From assembly GCF_001457815.1 (NCBI RefSeq), contig NZ_LN898217.1, positions 186,001 to 250,000 of the forward strand: 64,000 bases of DNA, read 5' to 3'. Below are positions 8,836-17,167 of the stretch, piece by piece. Position 1 is the stretch's first letter. The number at the start of each line of letters is the position of its first letter. This stretch comes from Vitreoscilla massiliensis (lineage in GTDB: Bacteria; Pseudomonadota; Gammaproteobacteria; Burkholderiales; Neisseriaceae). The notes beneath the pieces were generated by a model. It searched no databases. It was not told where the DNA came from and worked only from the letters and a program-made list of their open reading frames with translations. A program made the position numbers and the translations under genes.

Positions 8836-9567
8836 ATGAAAAAGACCGCCTTAATCACCAGTTTGTCCGTTGTGAGCGTGTTGCTCATCAGCGCTTGCCA
8901 GTCCTCATCCAATGTCGATGTGCGTACTGGCACCGGTTCACAATACAAAAACAACGGCCCCGTGCCCGCCGGCTACCACCGTGTTGTCCGCGGTGAAAAC
9001 CTGTACCGCATCGGCTTGCGCTACAACCAAAGCGTGGCAACCTTGACGCGCTGGAATGGTTTGCGCGATGCCAGTCAAATTGAAGTGGGACAATTGATCC
9101 GCGTCAGCCGCAGTGCGACCGGCAATGTCGCCAGCAATACCTCAAATAAAACCACTGCCTCCAAACCGACTGGCGCTTGGTCTGCACCGAGCTCTGCGGT
9201 TAATGTCGGCAATGTGCGTTTGAGCCGGCCTGTAAGCGGTTCGGTATTGGCCAATTTCAATGGCGGCAGCAATAAAGGAGTGGATTTTGCCGGCAACCAA
9301 GGCGAGGCGATTAAAGCCGCTGGTGCGGGCAAAGTCGTGTATGTCGGCAATGCCTTGCGCGGCTACGGCAATGTGGTGATGGTGCAGCACAGCCAAAGCC
9401 TGCTTACCGTGTATGCGCACAATGACCAAATCAAGGTCAGCGAGGGCGAGCAAGTGAAACAAGGCCAGCAATTGGCCACCATGGGCTCGTCTGGCGCGGA
9501 TAGGGTGAAATTGCACTTTGAAGTGCGCCAAAACGGCAAAGCCGTCAATCCGAATTTGTATTGGTAG
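8836..9567 (+). CDS. nlpD: NlpD-like LysM/LytM lipoprotein, probable amidase activator
   Basis: The 243-residue precursor has a lipoprotein signal with lipobox LISAC (Cys21), a LysM peptidoglycan-binding domain (about 47-91, YHRVVRGENLYRIGLRYN) and a C-terminal M23/LytM domain (about 130-243). The zinc-binding HxGxD of active M23 enzymes reads NKGVD here (Asn146 replaces His) and the second motif is KLHFEV rather than HLHFEV, so it is probably catalytically dead. That is the pattern of NlpD and EnvC, which activate AmiA/B/C amidases during septum splitting. It differs from the two active-type M23 proteins at 59-61 kb. Confidence 0.85.
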   Translation: MKKTALITSLSVVSVLLISACQSSSNVDVRTGTGSQYKNNGPVPAGYHRVVRGENLYRIGLRYNQSVATLTRWNGLRDASQIEVGQLIRVSRSATGNVASNTSNKTTASKPTGAWSAPSSAVNVGNVRLSRPVSGSVLANFNGGSNKGVDFAGNQGEAIKAAGAGKVVYVGNALRGYGNVVMVQHSQSLLTVYAHNDQIKVSEGEQVKQGQQLATMGSSGADRVKLHFEVRQNGKAVNPNLYW

Positions 9568-9979
9568 CAGTGGGCTTTCACTACTGCTTATTTTTGATTC
9601 TCTAAGGCGATTCACTAAGCGCTTCTCCGCCAAATCACTGTTTACAGGCCGCCTCATTTGAAGCGGCCTTCGTCGTTTTGACCACACATCATCCATAAGC
9701 CAGATTTTTTCTGCAAAATCGCAGTGACTGAAAATGCGTATTAAATCAAAATGATAGCAATAATTCTTATCATTTATTCCAAAATCCATGCAGGTAAATG
9801 GATAAAAATGCTGTGAAAAACCTTTACTTAACTTTATACTACGAATCTTAAAAAGAATGATTCCTATTTATAAAGTGTTTTCACACAGATGATTAGGAAG
9901 CATGCTTGGGAAATTGCTGCCCTGTGCCAATAGTGCACAGCTCAGTCATCTGTCTAGTCTTGAAGGTCACTCAACCATT
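9568..9979. other. Intergenic region with partial DUS hairpin and iron promoter
   Basis: About 410 bases without a convincing gene. It holds a DUS word (9642-9652) facing GAAGCGGCC to form a weak hairpin that could end the nlpD transcript, then an AT-rich stretch with a Fur-like operator (9753-9771) ahead of the receptor gene. A second AT-rich patch, AAAGAATGATTCCTATTT, near 9851 resembles a degenerate Fur half-site pair. Confidence 0.6.
9753..9771. promoter_or_regulatory. Putative Fur box upstream of the siderophore receptor
   Basis: GATAGCAATAATTCTTATC matches 14 of 19 positions of the classical Fur box GATAATGATAATCATTATC, including both outer GATA/TATC ends. It lies about 210 bases before the receptor start. 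Repression by Fe-Fur is inferred. Confidence 0.65.
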
Positions 9980-12265
9980 ATGAAAAAAACGAATCGCAAA
10001 GCGACGTCGCGTCAAGACGCCGCTCAATACGTTGCCCCAACCATGGCAGCTTTTTTGTTGACCATGCCGTTTGCCACCAGTGCATGGGCAGCGCCTGCAG
10101 TGGAAGCAGACACTGAGTTGTCGAATATTGAAGTCACAGCGTCACCAAGCAATCCAGTGCAAGTGAAGGAATCGGCTTCAAACAAATTCACCGCACCACT
10201 GCGTGATACCCCTAAAACCGTGCAAGTGATTTCGCGTGAAGTGTTGGACCAACGCGGCACCAATACCTTGGAAGAAGCCTTGCGCTCAACCCCAGGCATC
10301 ACCTTCGGTGCCGGCGAGGGCGGTAACCCAACCGGTGACCAACCGTACATCCGCGGCATCAACTCACAACAAAGCATTTCCATCGACGGCTTGCGCGACA
10401 TTGCTGCCGGTTCACGTGAAACCTTTAACGTACAGCAAGTAGAAGTCATCAAAGGCGCAGACTCAGCCTTTAATGGCCGTGGCGGTGCCGGTGGCAGCAT
10501 CAGCATCGAAACCAAAAAACCACAAAACACCGACTTCACCCACATTGATTTGGGCGTGGGCACAGACAAATACGTCCGCGGTAGCGTTGATACCAACTGG
10601 TCTACCGACAATGGCATGGCCTTCCGTTTCAATGCCATGGGCTTGAAAGAAGATGTGGCCGGTCGTGAAGGTCCTGAAAACAAGCACTGGGGTTTCGCGC
10701 CTTCGGTGGCATTTGGTTTGGACACCGACACCCGCTTGAGCTTGGCTTATTACCACTACCAAACAGACGACATTCCTGATGGCGGCGTGCCGTTCTTATA
10801 CCCTGTGGGCAAATTGCCAACATCAGGTGAACATGTGTACCGTCCGACGTTTGGCGGCAACCGCGAAAACTGGTACGGCATGTTGAACCGCGATTTCCGC
10901 AAAGAAAAAACCGACCAAGGTACGGTGACGTTTGAGCACGATTTCAGCGAAGACATGAAATTGCGCAACGTCTTCCGCGCCGCGCGTTCTAGCCAAGACT
11001 ACGTATGGACCCAACCTGACGACAGCAAAGGCAACGTACAAAACGGCATGGTATGGCGCCGTGGTAATGCGCGCAGCAGCGACACCACCACTTACCAAAA
11101 CGTGACCGATTTGACTGGTAAATTCGACACTGGCGCGTTGAAACACAGCTATAACGTCGGTTTGGAATTGGCTTATGAAAAATCAGACGTACAAAGCATG
11201 GCCGTACAATCGGGCAGCAATACCTGTAAAAATGGCACGGGTGCGGCTGGTGACTATATGTGTACCGACTTGAACAACCCTACGCCTAACGACCCATGGT
11301 TGTTCGATTACACCTTGCCAGATGCGACCAAATACCGCACCAAAACCACATCTGTGTACGCGTTTGATACCATAGAATTCAACCCACAATGGTTGTTGAA
11401 TGCCGGTGTGCGTTTTGACCATTATGAGTCTAGCTCACAAGCACCTGATGCGGAACGTTTCAAACGCACCGACAATTTGTGGAATTACCAATTGGGCTTG
11501 GTGTACAAACCTTTGCCTAATGGCAGCATTTACGCCAACATCGCTACCGCTTCTACCCCAGGCAACTCATTCTTGGGTCAAGGCTTGGAAGACCAAGGCA
11601 TTAGCAACAGCACCACCGGTCGTAATCCTGTGAACAATGCCAACGATATGGCACCAGAAAAAACCCGTTCTTACGAAATCGGTACCAAATGGGATGTGCT
11701 CGACAACCAATTGTCGTTGACTGGCGCCATCTTCCGCAATGAAGTGACTAACACCCGTATCGTGGAAAACGGCATTGCACGCATGGCCGGTGAAAAAGTG
11801 GTCGACGGTTTTGAATTGGGCTTTACAGGCCGCATTACCGAAAACTGGGAAGTGTTCGGTGGCTATACCTTTATGAGCAGCGAACAGAAAAAATTGGCGA
11901 AAAATGCTGATGGCTCTGACAACGTGGCGCAAGGCCGTGACTTCTTCAATACCCCACGTCACAGCGGCAGCTTGTGGACCAGCTACAAAATCACGCCTAA
12001 ATTGACTGCGGGTGTGGGCATGTACGCACAAAGCGATGCAGTGGGCAGCTACACCAAAAACGGTGATGCGGTATTGATCAAAGGCATTCCTGGCTACGCC
12101 CGTTACGATGCGATGCTGTCTTACCAAATCAGCAAAAATGCCAAAGCGCAGTTGAATGTGTACAACTTGACCGACAAAGAATACTACAGCTCAACTTACT
12201 CTACCCATTACGCCACTTTGGGTACAGGCCGCGCGGCAGTGGCCAGTTTGAAACTGACATTCTAA
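9980..12265 (+). CDS. fiu: TonB-dependent siderophore receptor, Fiu/PiuA-like
   Basis: The 761-residue precursor has a signal peptide ending near SAWA, a plug domain (TPKTVQVISREVLDQRGTNT, then QPYIRGINSQQSISIDGLRD and VEVIKGADSAFNGRGGAGG) and a long outer membrane beta-barrel ending in LKLTF with terminal Phe. The plug wording and the PiuC-type gene next door match the catecholate receptors Fiu and PiuA. The ATG at 9980 is preferred over an in-frame upstream start because the signal peptide begins there (MKKTNRK). Import needs TonB-ExbB-ExbD, encoded at 53-55 kb. The Fur box upstream predicts induction in iron starvation. A DUS word (11823-11833) lies inside and encodes part of FTGRIT. Confidence 0.88.
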   Translation: MKKTNRKATSRQDAAQYVAPTMAAFLLTMPFATSAWAAPAVEADTELSNIEVTASPSNPVQVKESASNKFTAPLRDTPKTVQVISREVLDQRGTNTLEEALRSTPGITFGAGEGGNPTGDQPYIRGINSQQSISIDGLRDIAAGSRETFNVQQVEVIKGADSAFNGRGGAGGSISIETKKPQNTDFTHIDLGVGTDKYVRGSVDTNWSTDNGMAFRFNAMGLKEDVAGREGPENKHWGFAPSVAFGLDTDTRLSLAYYHYQTDDIPDGGVPFLYPVGKLPTSGEHVYRPTFGGNRENWYGMLNRDFRKEKTDQGTVTFEHDFSEDMKLRNVFRAARSSQDYVWTQPDDSKGNVQNGMVWRRGNARSSDTTTYQNVTDLTGKFDTGALKHSYNVGLELAYEKSDVQSMAVQSGSNTCKNGTGAAGDYMCTDLNNPTPNDPWLFDYTLPDATKYRTKTTSVYAFDTIEFNPQWLLNAGVRFDHYESSSQAPDAERFKRTDNLWNYQLGLVYKPLPNGSIYANIATASTPGNSFLGQGLEDQGISNSTTGRNPVNNANDMAPEKTRSYEIGTKWDVLDNQLSLTGAIFRNEVTNTRIVENGIARMAGEKVVDGFELGFTGRITENWEVFGGYTFMSSEQKKLAKNADGSDNVAQGRDFFNTPRHSGSLWTSYKITPKLTAGVGMYAQSDAVGSYTKNGDAVLIKGIPGYARYDAMLSYQISKNAKAQLNVYNLTDKEYYSSTYSTHYATLGTGRAAVASLKLTF

Positions 12266-12292
12266 ACATTCTTTGCGTTTAGGATAAAATCA

Positions 12293-12327
12293 CAACCCCA
12301 TCCTCGTTTAAGATGATGGGGTTGTTT
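12293..12327 (+). terminator. Hairpin between receptor and PiuC genes
   Basis: CAACCCCATC and GATGGGGTTG pair strongly, followed by TTTG. It may end most receptor transcripts while letting some reach the next gene, since that gene begins only about 20 bases later. Confidence 0.65.
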
Positions 12328-12343
12328 GTATGAAGGAATGAAA

Positions 12344-13024
12344 ATGTTGCTACAAATTCCAGCGCTGCTGAGTGTGACCGAAGCGGCGCGCTGTCGTGCA
12401 TTATTGGAACAGCAAGAGTGGCAAGATGGCCGCTTGACCGCCGGTCACATCGCCCAACATGTGAAAACCAATCAGCAATTGCCGCGTGACAATGTGGCGG
12501 CGCAGCAAGTAGGGCAATTGATTTTGGAAAAGCTGGCGCAAAACCCCTTATTCATGTCGGTGGCCTTGCCGTTGAAGGTGTTGCCACCGCTGTTTAATCG
12601 CTATGCAGGCGGCACCACGTATGGCGACCATATCGACAATGCCATCTTCACCATGCCGCATACGGGCGACAAAGTGCGCAGCGATGTGTCGACGACGGTG
12701 TTCTTGAGCGATGCCGATGCTTACGAGGGCGGCGAGTTGGTCATCAGCGATACCTATGGCGAGCAACGGGTGAAATTGAATGCTGGCGATGCCATCGTCT
12801 ATCCTGCCACCAGTTTGCACCGCGTTGAGCCTGTCACTGCTGGCACACGCATAGGCGCGTTTTTCTGGACGCAAAGCTTGGTGGCCTCGAATGAGCAAAG
12901 GCAAATTCTGTACGATTTGGATGTGGCCATCCAGCAAGTGTTACAGGCCGATGCCAAGAGCGAAGCTGGCCGCCGCTTAAGCGGGGTGTACCACAATTTA
13001 TTGCGACAATGGTCGCACACCTAA
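12344..13024 (+). CDS. piuC: PiuC/YbiX family Fe(II)/2-oxoglutarate-dependent PKHD-type hydroxylase
   Basis: The 226-residue protein follows E. coli YbiX along its length. Iron ligands of the 2-oxoglutarate dioxygenase fold are visible: His96 and Asp98 in YGDHIDN and His159 in SLHRV, with Arg169 in TRIGAFFW for 2-oxoglutarate. The start MLLQIPALLS matches the family N-terminus and has GAAGGA upstream; in-frame starts at 12326 and 12338 are less likely. PiuC homologues almost always neighbour catecholate receptor genes, as here, and are thought to act in siderophore handling, though the substrate is not settled. Confidence 0.9.
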   Translation: MLLQIPALLSVTEAARCRALLEQQEWQDGRLTAGHIAQHVKTNQQLPRDNVAAQQVGQLILEKLAQNPLFMSVALPLKVLPPLFNRYAGGTTYGDHIDNAIFTMPHTGDKVRSDVSTTVFLSDADAYEGGELVISDTYGEQRVKLNAGDAIVYPATSLHRVEPVTAGTRIGAFFWTQSLVASNEQRQILYDLDVAIQQVLQADAKSEAGRRLSGVYHNLLRQWSHT

Positions 13025-13047
13025 ACCCGTATTGAGGAGAGTATTGT

Positions 13048-14184
13048 ATGACGCAGCCACAACATGCCCATATTTTACAGGCCGCATTGAGGCAGATACC
13101 GACCGAGATACAGCATGTGCGTGATTACGAAGTGTGGGCGCGCGATTTTATTGCCGACGACATTTGGCATTACATCCAAAGCGGCAGCGACCAAAACCTG
13201 AGTTTGGCCGCCAATCGCTCATCGTTTGATGACATCGCCTTGTTGCCACGCGTATTGCGTTCGGTGCACCAAGGCCATACCGGTGTCGATATGTTTGGCC
13301 GCTTTCACCGTGCACCGCTGTTGCTGGCGCCGGTGGCTTACCATGGCTTGGTGCATCCCGAGGCCGAATTGGCCACGGTACAGGCCGCGGTGGCGCTGCA
13401 AACGGCGATGGTGGTCAGCACCTTGTCCAGTCGCCGCTTTGCTGACATCCGCCGCACTGCAGAAGCCGCAGCGCATGATTTAAAGCGGCCTGTACCGCCG
13501 CTGTGGTTGCAATTGTATTCCCAGCCCACACGGAAGCAGACGGCGGCAGTGTTACAGGCCGCTGCTGATGCCGGTTTTGAAGCCATCATGTGGACGGTAG
13601 ACGCGCATTACAAGCGCAGCAGTTTGAATCTGCCAGCGGGTGTGAACGCGGTCAATGTCGACATGGATGCGCAACACAAACACACCAGCCAATTGTTGGA
13701 TGAGCGCTTGGTGTTCGGTTCCAGCTTTACCGAACATGCGCCCACGTGGGAGGATTTGGCGTGGCTGCGGGCGCGCACTGACAAGCCGATTTTGGTCAAA
13801 GGCATCGTCGCCCCTGCCGATGCTGTACAAGCCATTGCTGCCGGTGCCAATGGCATCGTCGTCTCCAATCACGGTGGACGGGTACTCGATGGCATGGTGT
13901 CGCCATTAACCGTGTTACCACACCTACGCGCCGCCGTGGGTGCAGATGTGCCATTACTGCTTGATGGTGGCATACGTTGGGGCACGGACATGGTCAAAGC
14001 CTTGGCGATGGGCGCCGATGCGGTGATGGTGGGGCGGCCGCAATTGCATGCTTTGGCAGTCGCTGGCATGTTGGGCGTGGCGCACATGTTGCACGTGTTG
14101 CGGGTGGAATTTGAATTGGCGATGGCGCAAGTAGGCTGTGCCCATGTGCAGGAATTGGATGAGTCGGTATTGTTCCGCGCTTGA
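13048..14184 (+). CDS. FMN-dependent alpha-hydroxyacid oxidase/dehydrogenase
   Basis: The 378-residue TIM-barrel flavoprotein belongs to the lactate/glycolate oxidase family. Visible motifs are LLLAPVAYHGL near 100, LVKGIVAPADA (FMN-binding Lys), the active-site signature SNHGGRVLDG (catalytic His, substrate-binding Arg) and LLLDGGIRWGTD plus MVGRPQ for FMN phosphate. It differs clearly from the respiratory LldD type in having a longer N-terminus (residues 1-45), and there is no membrane segment. A good GAGGAGAG site precedes the ATG. It sits 23 bases after piuC, so it may be co-expressed under iron control. The gene contains an unusual concentration of DUS or near-DUS words (13075, 13379, 13483, 13552). 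Confidence 0.82.
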   Translation: MTQPQHAHILQAALRQIPTEIQHVRDYEVWARDFIADDIWHYIQSGSDQNLSLAANRSSFDDIALLPRVLRSVHQGHTGVDMFGRFHRAPLLLAPVAYHGLVHPEAELATVQAAVALQTAMVVSTLSSRRFADIRRTAEAAAHDLKRPVPPLWLQLYSQPTRKQTAAVLQAAADAGFEAIMWTVDAHYKRSSLNLPAGVNAVNVDMDAQHKHTSQLLDERLVFGSSFTEHAPTWEDLAWLRARTDKPILVKGIVAPADAVQAIAAGANGIVVSNHGGRVLDGMVSPLTVLPHLRAAVGADVPLLLDGGIRWGTDMVKALAMGADAVMVGRPQLHALAVAGMLGVAHMLHVLRVEFELAMAQVGCAHVQELDESVLFRA

Positions 14185-14206
14185 TGTCCTTATGGATGTG
14201 TCACAT

Positions 14207-14248
14207 GCGGCCTGTAAACTTGCTGAATCGGTTTACAGGCCGCTTTGT
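14207..14248 (+). terminator. DUS inverted-pair terminator
   Basis: GCGGCCTGTAAAC and GTTTACAGGCCGC separated by about 11 bases, then TTTG. Confidence 0.7.
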
Positions 14249-14298
14249 ATGCAGGTATGGCTGTAATGGTATGATGTGGTTTTTTGTGCGGGTGCAAA

Positions 14299-14790
14299 AT
14301 GGCAGAAACGTTTTACCAACAAAGCGGCAGCAAACAAGAGCAATACCAAAGCCTGTTGCCACAGATTCAAGCCTTAATCAGCGATGAGCGCGATTTTGTC
14401 GCCAATATGGCCAATGTGTGTGCGGTGTTGAAACAGCAATTCGATTGGCTGTGGATAGGCTTTTATGTGGTGCGTGGCGAAGAGTTGGTGTTGGCGCCGT
14501 TTCAAGGCCCGATTGCGTGCACGCGTATTGCAAAAGGCCGCGGCGTGTGTGGCAGCGCGTGGGCGCAAGCGCAGACCATTGTTGTGCCAGATGTGAACCA
14601 ATTTGCTGGCCACATTGCTTGCAGCAGTTTGTCGCAATCGGAAATTGTCGTGCCGATGCTATTGGGCGAGCGTTGTGTGGGCGTGCTCGACATAGACAGC
14701 GCCGACTTGGCGATGTTTGACGACACCGATGCCGAATTTTTACAGCAAGTGGTGGCGGTATTGTTGGCAAGTTCGGACGTGCCCGCTTAA
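14299..14790 (+). CDS. msrC: Free methionine-(R)-sulfoxide reductase (GAF-type fRMsr)
   Basis: The 163-residue protein is a single GAF domain of the YebR/MsrC kind. The three conserved cysteines are present in GPIACTRIAKGRGVCGSAW and HIACSSLSQSEIVVP, the last being the resolving/catalytic site of the family. The enzyme reduces free Met-R-sulfoxide in the cytoplasm using thioredoxin. ATG 14299 gives the normal family start (MAETFYQQS). Its stop codon overlaps the stop of the converging acetyltransferase gene, leaving no room for a separate terminator. Confidence 0.9.
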   Translation: MAETFYQQSGSKQEQYQSLLPQIQALISDERDFVANMANVCAVLKQQFDWLWIGFYVVRGEELVLAPFQGPIACTRIAKGRGVCGSAWAQAQTIVVPDVNQFAGHIACSSLSQSEIVVPMLLGERCVGVLDIDSADLAMFDDTDAEFLQQVVAVLLASSDVPA

Positions 14791-15269
14791 AACGGGTTGT
14801 TCATTGATTCCCGCAGCGCTTTGCGCATGGTAAGAGTTGGCACTGCGGTGCCATTTTCTTTGTGTACGGTTTCGCTGGCCACACAGACAAAACCCAGACC
14901 TTGGTAGAGCGCCACATTGCGGCTGACTTCGGCGCGCACTTTGCATTCCATTGCCGTGTAACCGTGCGTCAGTGCGAGCTTTGCTAAAGCCGCTAATAAG
15001 TGTTTGACATGGCCTTGTCCACGAAAGCTGGGCAAGACGGCCAAACGCGCAAAATACAGCACATCTTGCCGCCACTGGGTTTTCACCATCGCCACAGTTT
15101 GCTGCTGGTGTTGCCACACAAAGGCGCGCATGCCATTGTGTAATTCCAGCTTGATGCTGTCTATGCTTTCATCCAAAGCACTGGAAGGCGAGGCGTCGTG
15201 GCGGTATTCGGCAAAAGCCTGTTGCATGATGTGGTGCAGTAATGCCGCGTCTTGGGTTTCAATCAACAT
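14787..15269 (-). CDS. GNAT family N-acetyltransferase
   Basis: The 160-residue protein has the GNAT core LYFARLAVLPSFRGQGHVKH, with the acetyl-CoA pyrophosphate loop RGQGHV, and a late YQGLGFVCVASE segment. The substrate is unknown. It converges with msrC and overlaps its stop by 4 bases. It is unrelated in detail to the acetyltransferase at 7.7-8.2 kb. Confidence 0.8.
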   Translation of the reverse strand: MLIETQDAALLHHIMQQAFAEYRHDASPSSALDESIDSIKLELHNGMRAFVWQHQQQTVAMVKTQWRQDVLYFARLAVLPSFRGQGHVKHLLAALAKLALTHGYTAMECKVRAEVSRNVALYQGLGFVCVASETVHKENGTAVPTLTMRKALRESMNNPF

Positions 15270-15488
15270 GGACTAAGGGCAAGGTCAAAACACATACTGT
15301 AAACGCGGAAGATGACAATCGTGTGGGTATTACAGGCCGCTTATTGAATATCGTTTTGAGTAGTGGCGTGGGCGCGACATGGTGTGAGAGTTGAGGCAGA
15401 TAGGGATGCCAAGTAGATGGCAGCTGCTATCGTTTTTTGCGTTTGCGACAGGCAAAAAAATAACCGCAAGAATGCGGTTTATTTTCCA
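15270..15488. other. Spacer with a single DUS
   Basis: I see no gene. One TTACAGGCCGC word lies at 15330-15340 and the tRNA-Leu terminator at the right end. Confidence 0.5.
15454..15482 (-). terminator. Terminator of tRNA-Leu copy 1
   Basis: Read on the minus strand, AACCGCATTCTTGCGGTT forms a hairpin followed by A then a T run. Confidence 0.8.
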
Positions 15489-15573
15489 TGGTGCCCAGGG
15501 TCGGACTCGAACCGACACACCTTGCGGCGGGGGATTTTGAGTCCCCTGCGTCTACCAATTTCGCCACCTGGGC
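15489..15573 (-). tRNA. tRNA-Leu (CAA), copy 1
   Basis: An 85-nt class II tRNA with encoded CCA. The minus strand begins GCCCAGGTGGCGAAATTGG, with anticodon loop CTCAAAA (anticodon CAA, reads UUG), a long variable arm and a TTCGAGTCC T-loop. The body is identical to copy 2 about 590 bases away. Confidence 0.96.
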
Positions 15574-15600
15574 AGTGGATTTGGCTTACTGAAGACCGAC

Positions 15601-15628
15601 ATTATAAAGCATAATTGATGACTGTCAA
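15601..15628 (-). promoter_or_regulatory. Sigma-70 promoter of tRNA-Leu copy 1
   Basis: On the minus strand, a perfect TTGACA and a perfect TATAAT are separated by 16 bases, placing the start roughly 20 bases before the mature tRNA. Confidence 0.85.
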
Positions 15629-16049
15629 CGCTTTTTTGCGAGAGTTTTTTAAAAAATCGGCACTATTTTTGAAACAGCCATAAAAACAAAATCTTAAATA
15701 AATGTCGATATTGGAAATAGTTTTCTTGTGACCAAATTCCGTGCAAAAAAGAGGGATGAACAGATGTGAAGTAAGCAATAAATAAGCAAAAAATAAGGAG
15801 AGAAATGCTCAGCCATGGTCGGCAATGTGTCAAACAGTACAGTCATATGCTGGAAATCTGTGTATGAGAACATTCCCTATGCAGAAGAATCAGGTCAGGG
15901 CAGATTATTTCTTATTGCGTTGCTAAGAAGGATACTAAACATTCATCCATATGAATGACGTGCCCTGTTGGGCAAAACGAGATACTGACTAAAGAGGGTG
16001 GTACTGAAACCGACACCAGCACAATGGGATAACACAGAAACAACAGACA
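15629..16049. other. Spacer between the tRNA-Leu copies
   Basis: AT-rich with no convincing gene. One 20-codon frame at 15805-15867 (starting MLSHGRQCVKQ) follows a good AAGGAG site but has no other support. The spacer is longer than a clean tandem duplication would need. Confidence 0.4.
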
Positions 16050-16075
16050 AAAAAATAACCGCGAATCGCGGTTTA
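16050..16075 (-). terminator. Terminator of tRNA-Leu copy 2
   Basis: AACCGCGAATCGCGGTT hairpin with a T run on the minus strand; related to but not identical with that of copy 1. Confidence 0.8.
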
Positions 16076-16082
16076 TTTTCCA

Positions 16083-16167
16083 TGGTGCCCAGGGTCGGAC
16101 TCGAACCGACACACCTTGCGGCGGGGGATTTTGAGTCCCCTGCGTCTACCAATTTCGCCACCTGGGC
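16083..16167 (-). tRNA. tRNA-Leu (CAA), copy 2
   Basis: Same 85-nt sequence as copy 1, with CCA encoded. The 5' flank (AGTGGATTTGGCTTACTGA on the + strand) is also shared, while sequence further out diverges. Confidence 0.96.
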
Positions 16168-16194
16168 AGTGGATTTGGCTTACTGAGGATTGGC

Positions 16195-16222
16195 ATTATA
16201 AGCCTATCATTTTTCTTGTCAA
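16195..16222 (-). promoter_or_regulatory. Sigma-70 promoter of tRNA-Leu copy 2
   Basis: On the minus strand, TTGACA and TATAAT with a 16-base spacer; the spacer sequence differs from copy 1. It lies immediately after the rsmI stop. Confidence 0.85.
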
Positions 16223-16237
16223 CACAATGTCACACAT

Positions 16238-17131
16238 TTATTTCGACTTTAATGTTAAACCCAAGTCATATAACTGTTTTTTGTTGGCAGAAAAAGTGCG
16301 GTGCACGATGTCACAGGCTTTTTTCAATGGCATGTCGTCCAATAACAGGTTTAATAATTGTTCAGCTTCGGGCGCAATCGCGTCTTCATGGCTGTTTTCG
16401 AGCGGGTGCACGATTAACACCATTTCACCGCGGCTTTGGTTGCTGTCTTGTGCCAAAGCGGCCTGTAACTCACTCGGCGTACCGATTAAGAAGGTTTCAA
16501 AGGTTTTGGTGATTTCACGTGCCAACATCACCACGCGCTCTGGAAACAAAGCCTGCATGTCGGCCAATGTGGCTTCAATGCGGTGCGGTGTTTCGTAGCT
16601 GACGATGGTTTGGGCGATGTTTTGCCATGTGGTTAACACGCTGCGGCGCTCGCTCGGTTTGGATGGAATAAAACCGGCAAAATAAAAATCAGGCGCGGTA
16701 ATGCCGGCCACAGACAAGGCGGCAATCACGGCACTGGCGCCGACCACAGGTGACACTTTGTAACCCGCCGCACGCACGCCAGCGACCAAACGCGAACCGG
16801 GGTCGCACACGGCCGGAGAACCTGCATCAGACACTTGGGCAACGATTTGGCCTGCGGCCAAGGCTTCGATGATTTTGACCGTCATCGCTTGTTCATTTTG
16901 TTCGCGCACGCTGATGAGTTTGGCTTTGATGCCATAAGCGGCCAGCAATTGCCCTGTGACTCGCGTGTCTTCTGCGCACACCAAGTCTGCTTTGCTTAAA
17001 ACTGCAAGAGCATGTAAGGTAATGTCGGATAAATTGCCAATCGGCGTGGCCACCACATATAATGTTTGTGGCTCTAAGCGCTCTTGGGCGCGTTCTATTA
17101 GGGGTTGTAACACTGTAGTCTCATTGGGCAT
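16238..17131 (-). CDS. rsmI: 16S rRNA (cytidine-1402-2'-O)-methyltransferase
   Basis: The 297-residue SAM-dependent methylase belongs to the tetrapyrrole methylase fold. Motifs include TLYVVATPIGNLSDITLHA near 24, the AEDTR segment, VSDAGSPAVCDPGSRLV and the PVVGASAVIAAL loop; the YETPHRIEATL region is diagnostic of RsmI. It methylates C1402 in the ribosomal P site. It is divergent from yraN, an arrangement seen in many proteobacteria. A DUS word (16458-16468) lies in the coding region. Confidence 0.95.
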   Translation of the reverse strand: MPNETTVLQPLIERAQERLEPQTLYVVATPIGNLSDITLHALAVLSKADLVCAEDTRVTGQLLAAYGIKAKLISVREQNEQAMTVKIIEALAAGQIVAQVSDAGSPAVCDPGSRLVAGVRAAGYKVSPVVGASAVIAALSVAGITAPDFYFAGFIPSKPSERRSVLTTWQNIAQTIVSYETPHRIEATLADMQALFPERVVMLAREITKTFETFLIGTPSELQAALAQDSNQSRGEMVLIVHPLENSHEDAIAPEAEQLLNLLLDDMPLKKACDIVHRTFSANKKQLYDLGLTLKSK

Positions 17132-17167
17132 TTCAATGGTGTGATACTATCATATGCGGAGAGTGGC

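Noticed and set aside
9846..9872. Second Fur box before the receptor
   Set aside because: Only part of the consensus fits (GAATGATTC core); the outer ends do not match.
11567..12127. Minus-strand frame inside the TonB-dependent receptor
   Set aside because: Overlaps the barrel-coding region entirely; no recognisable protein.
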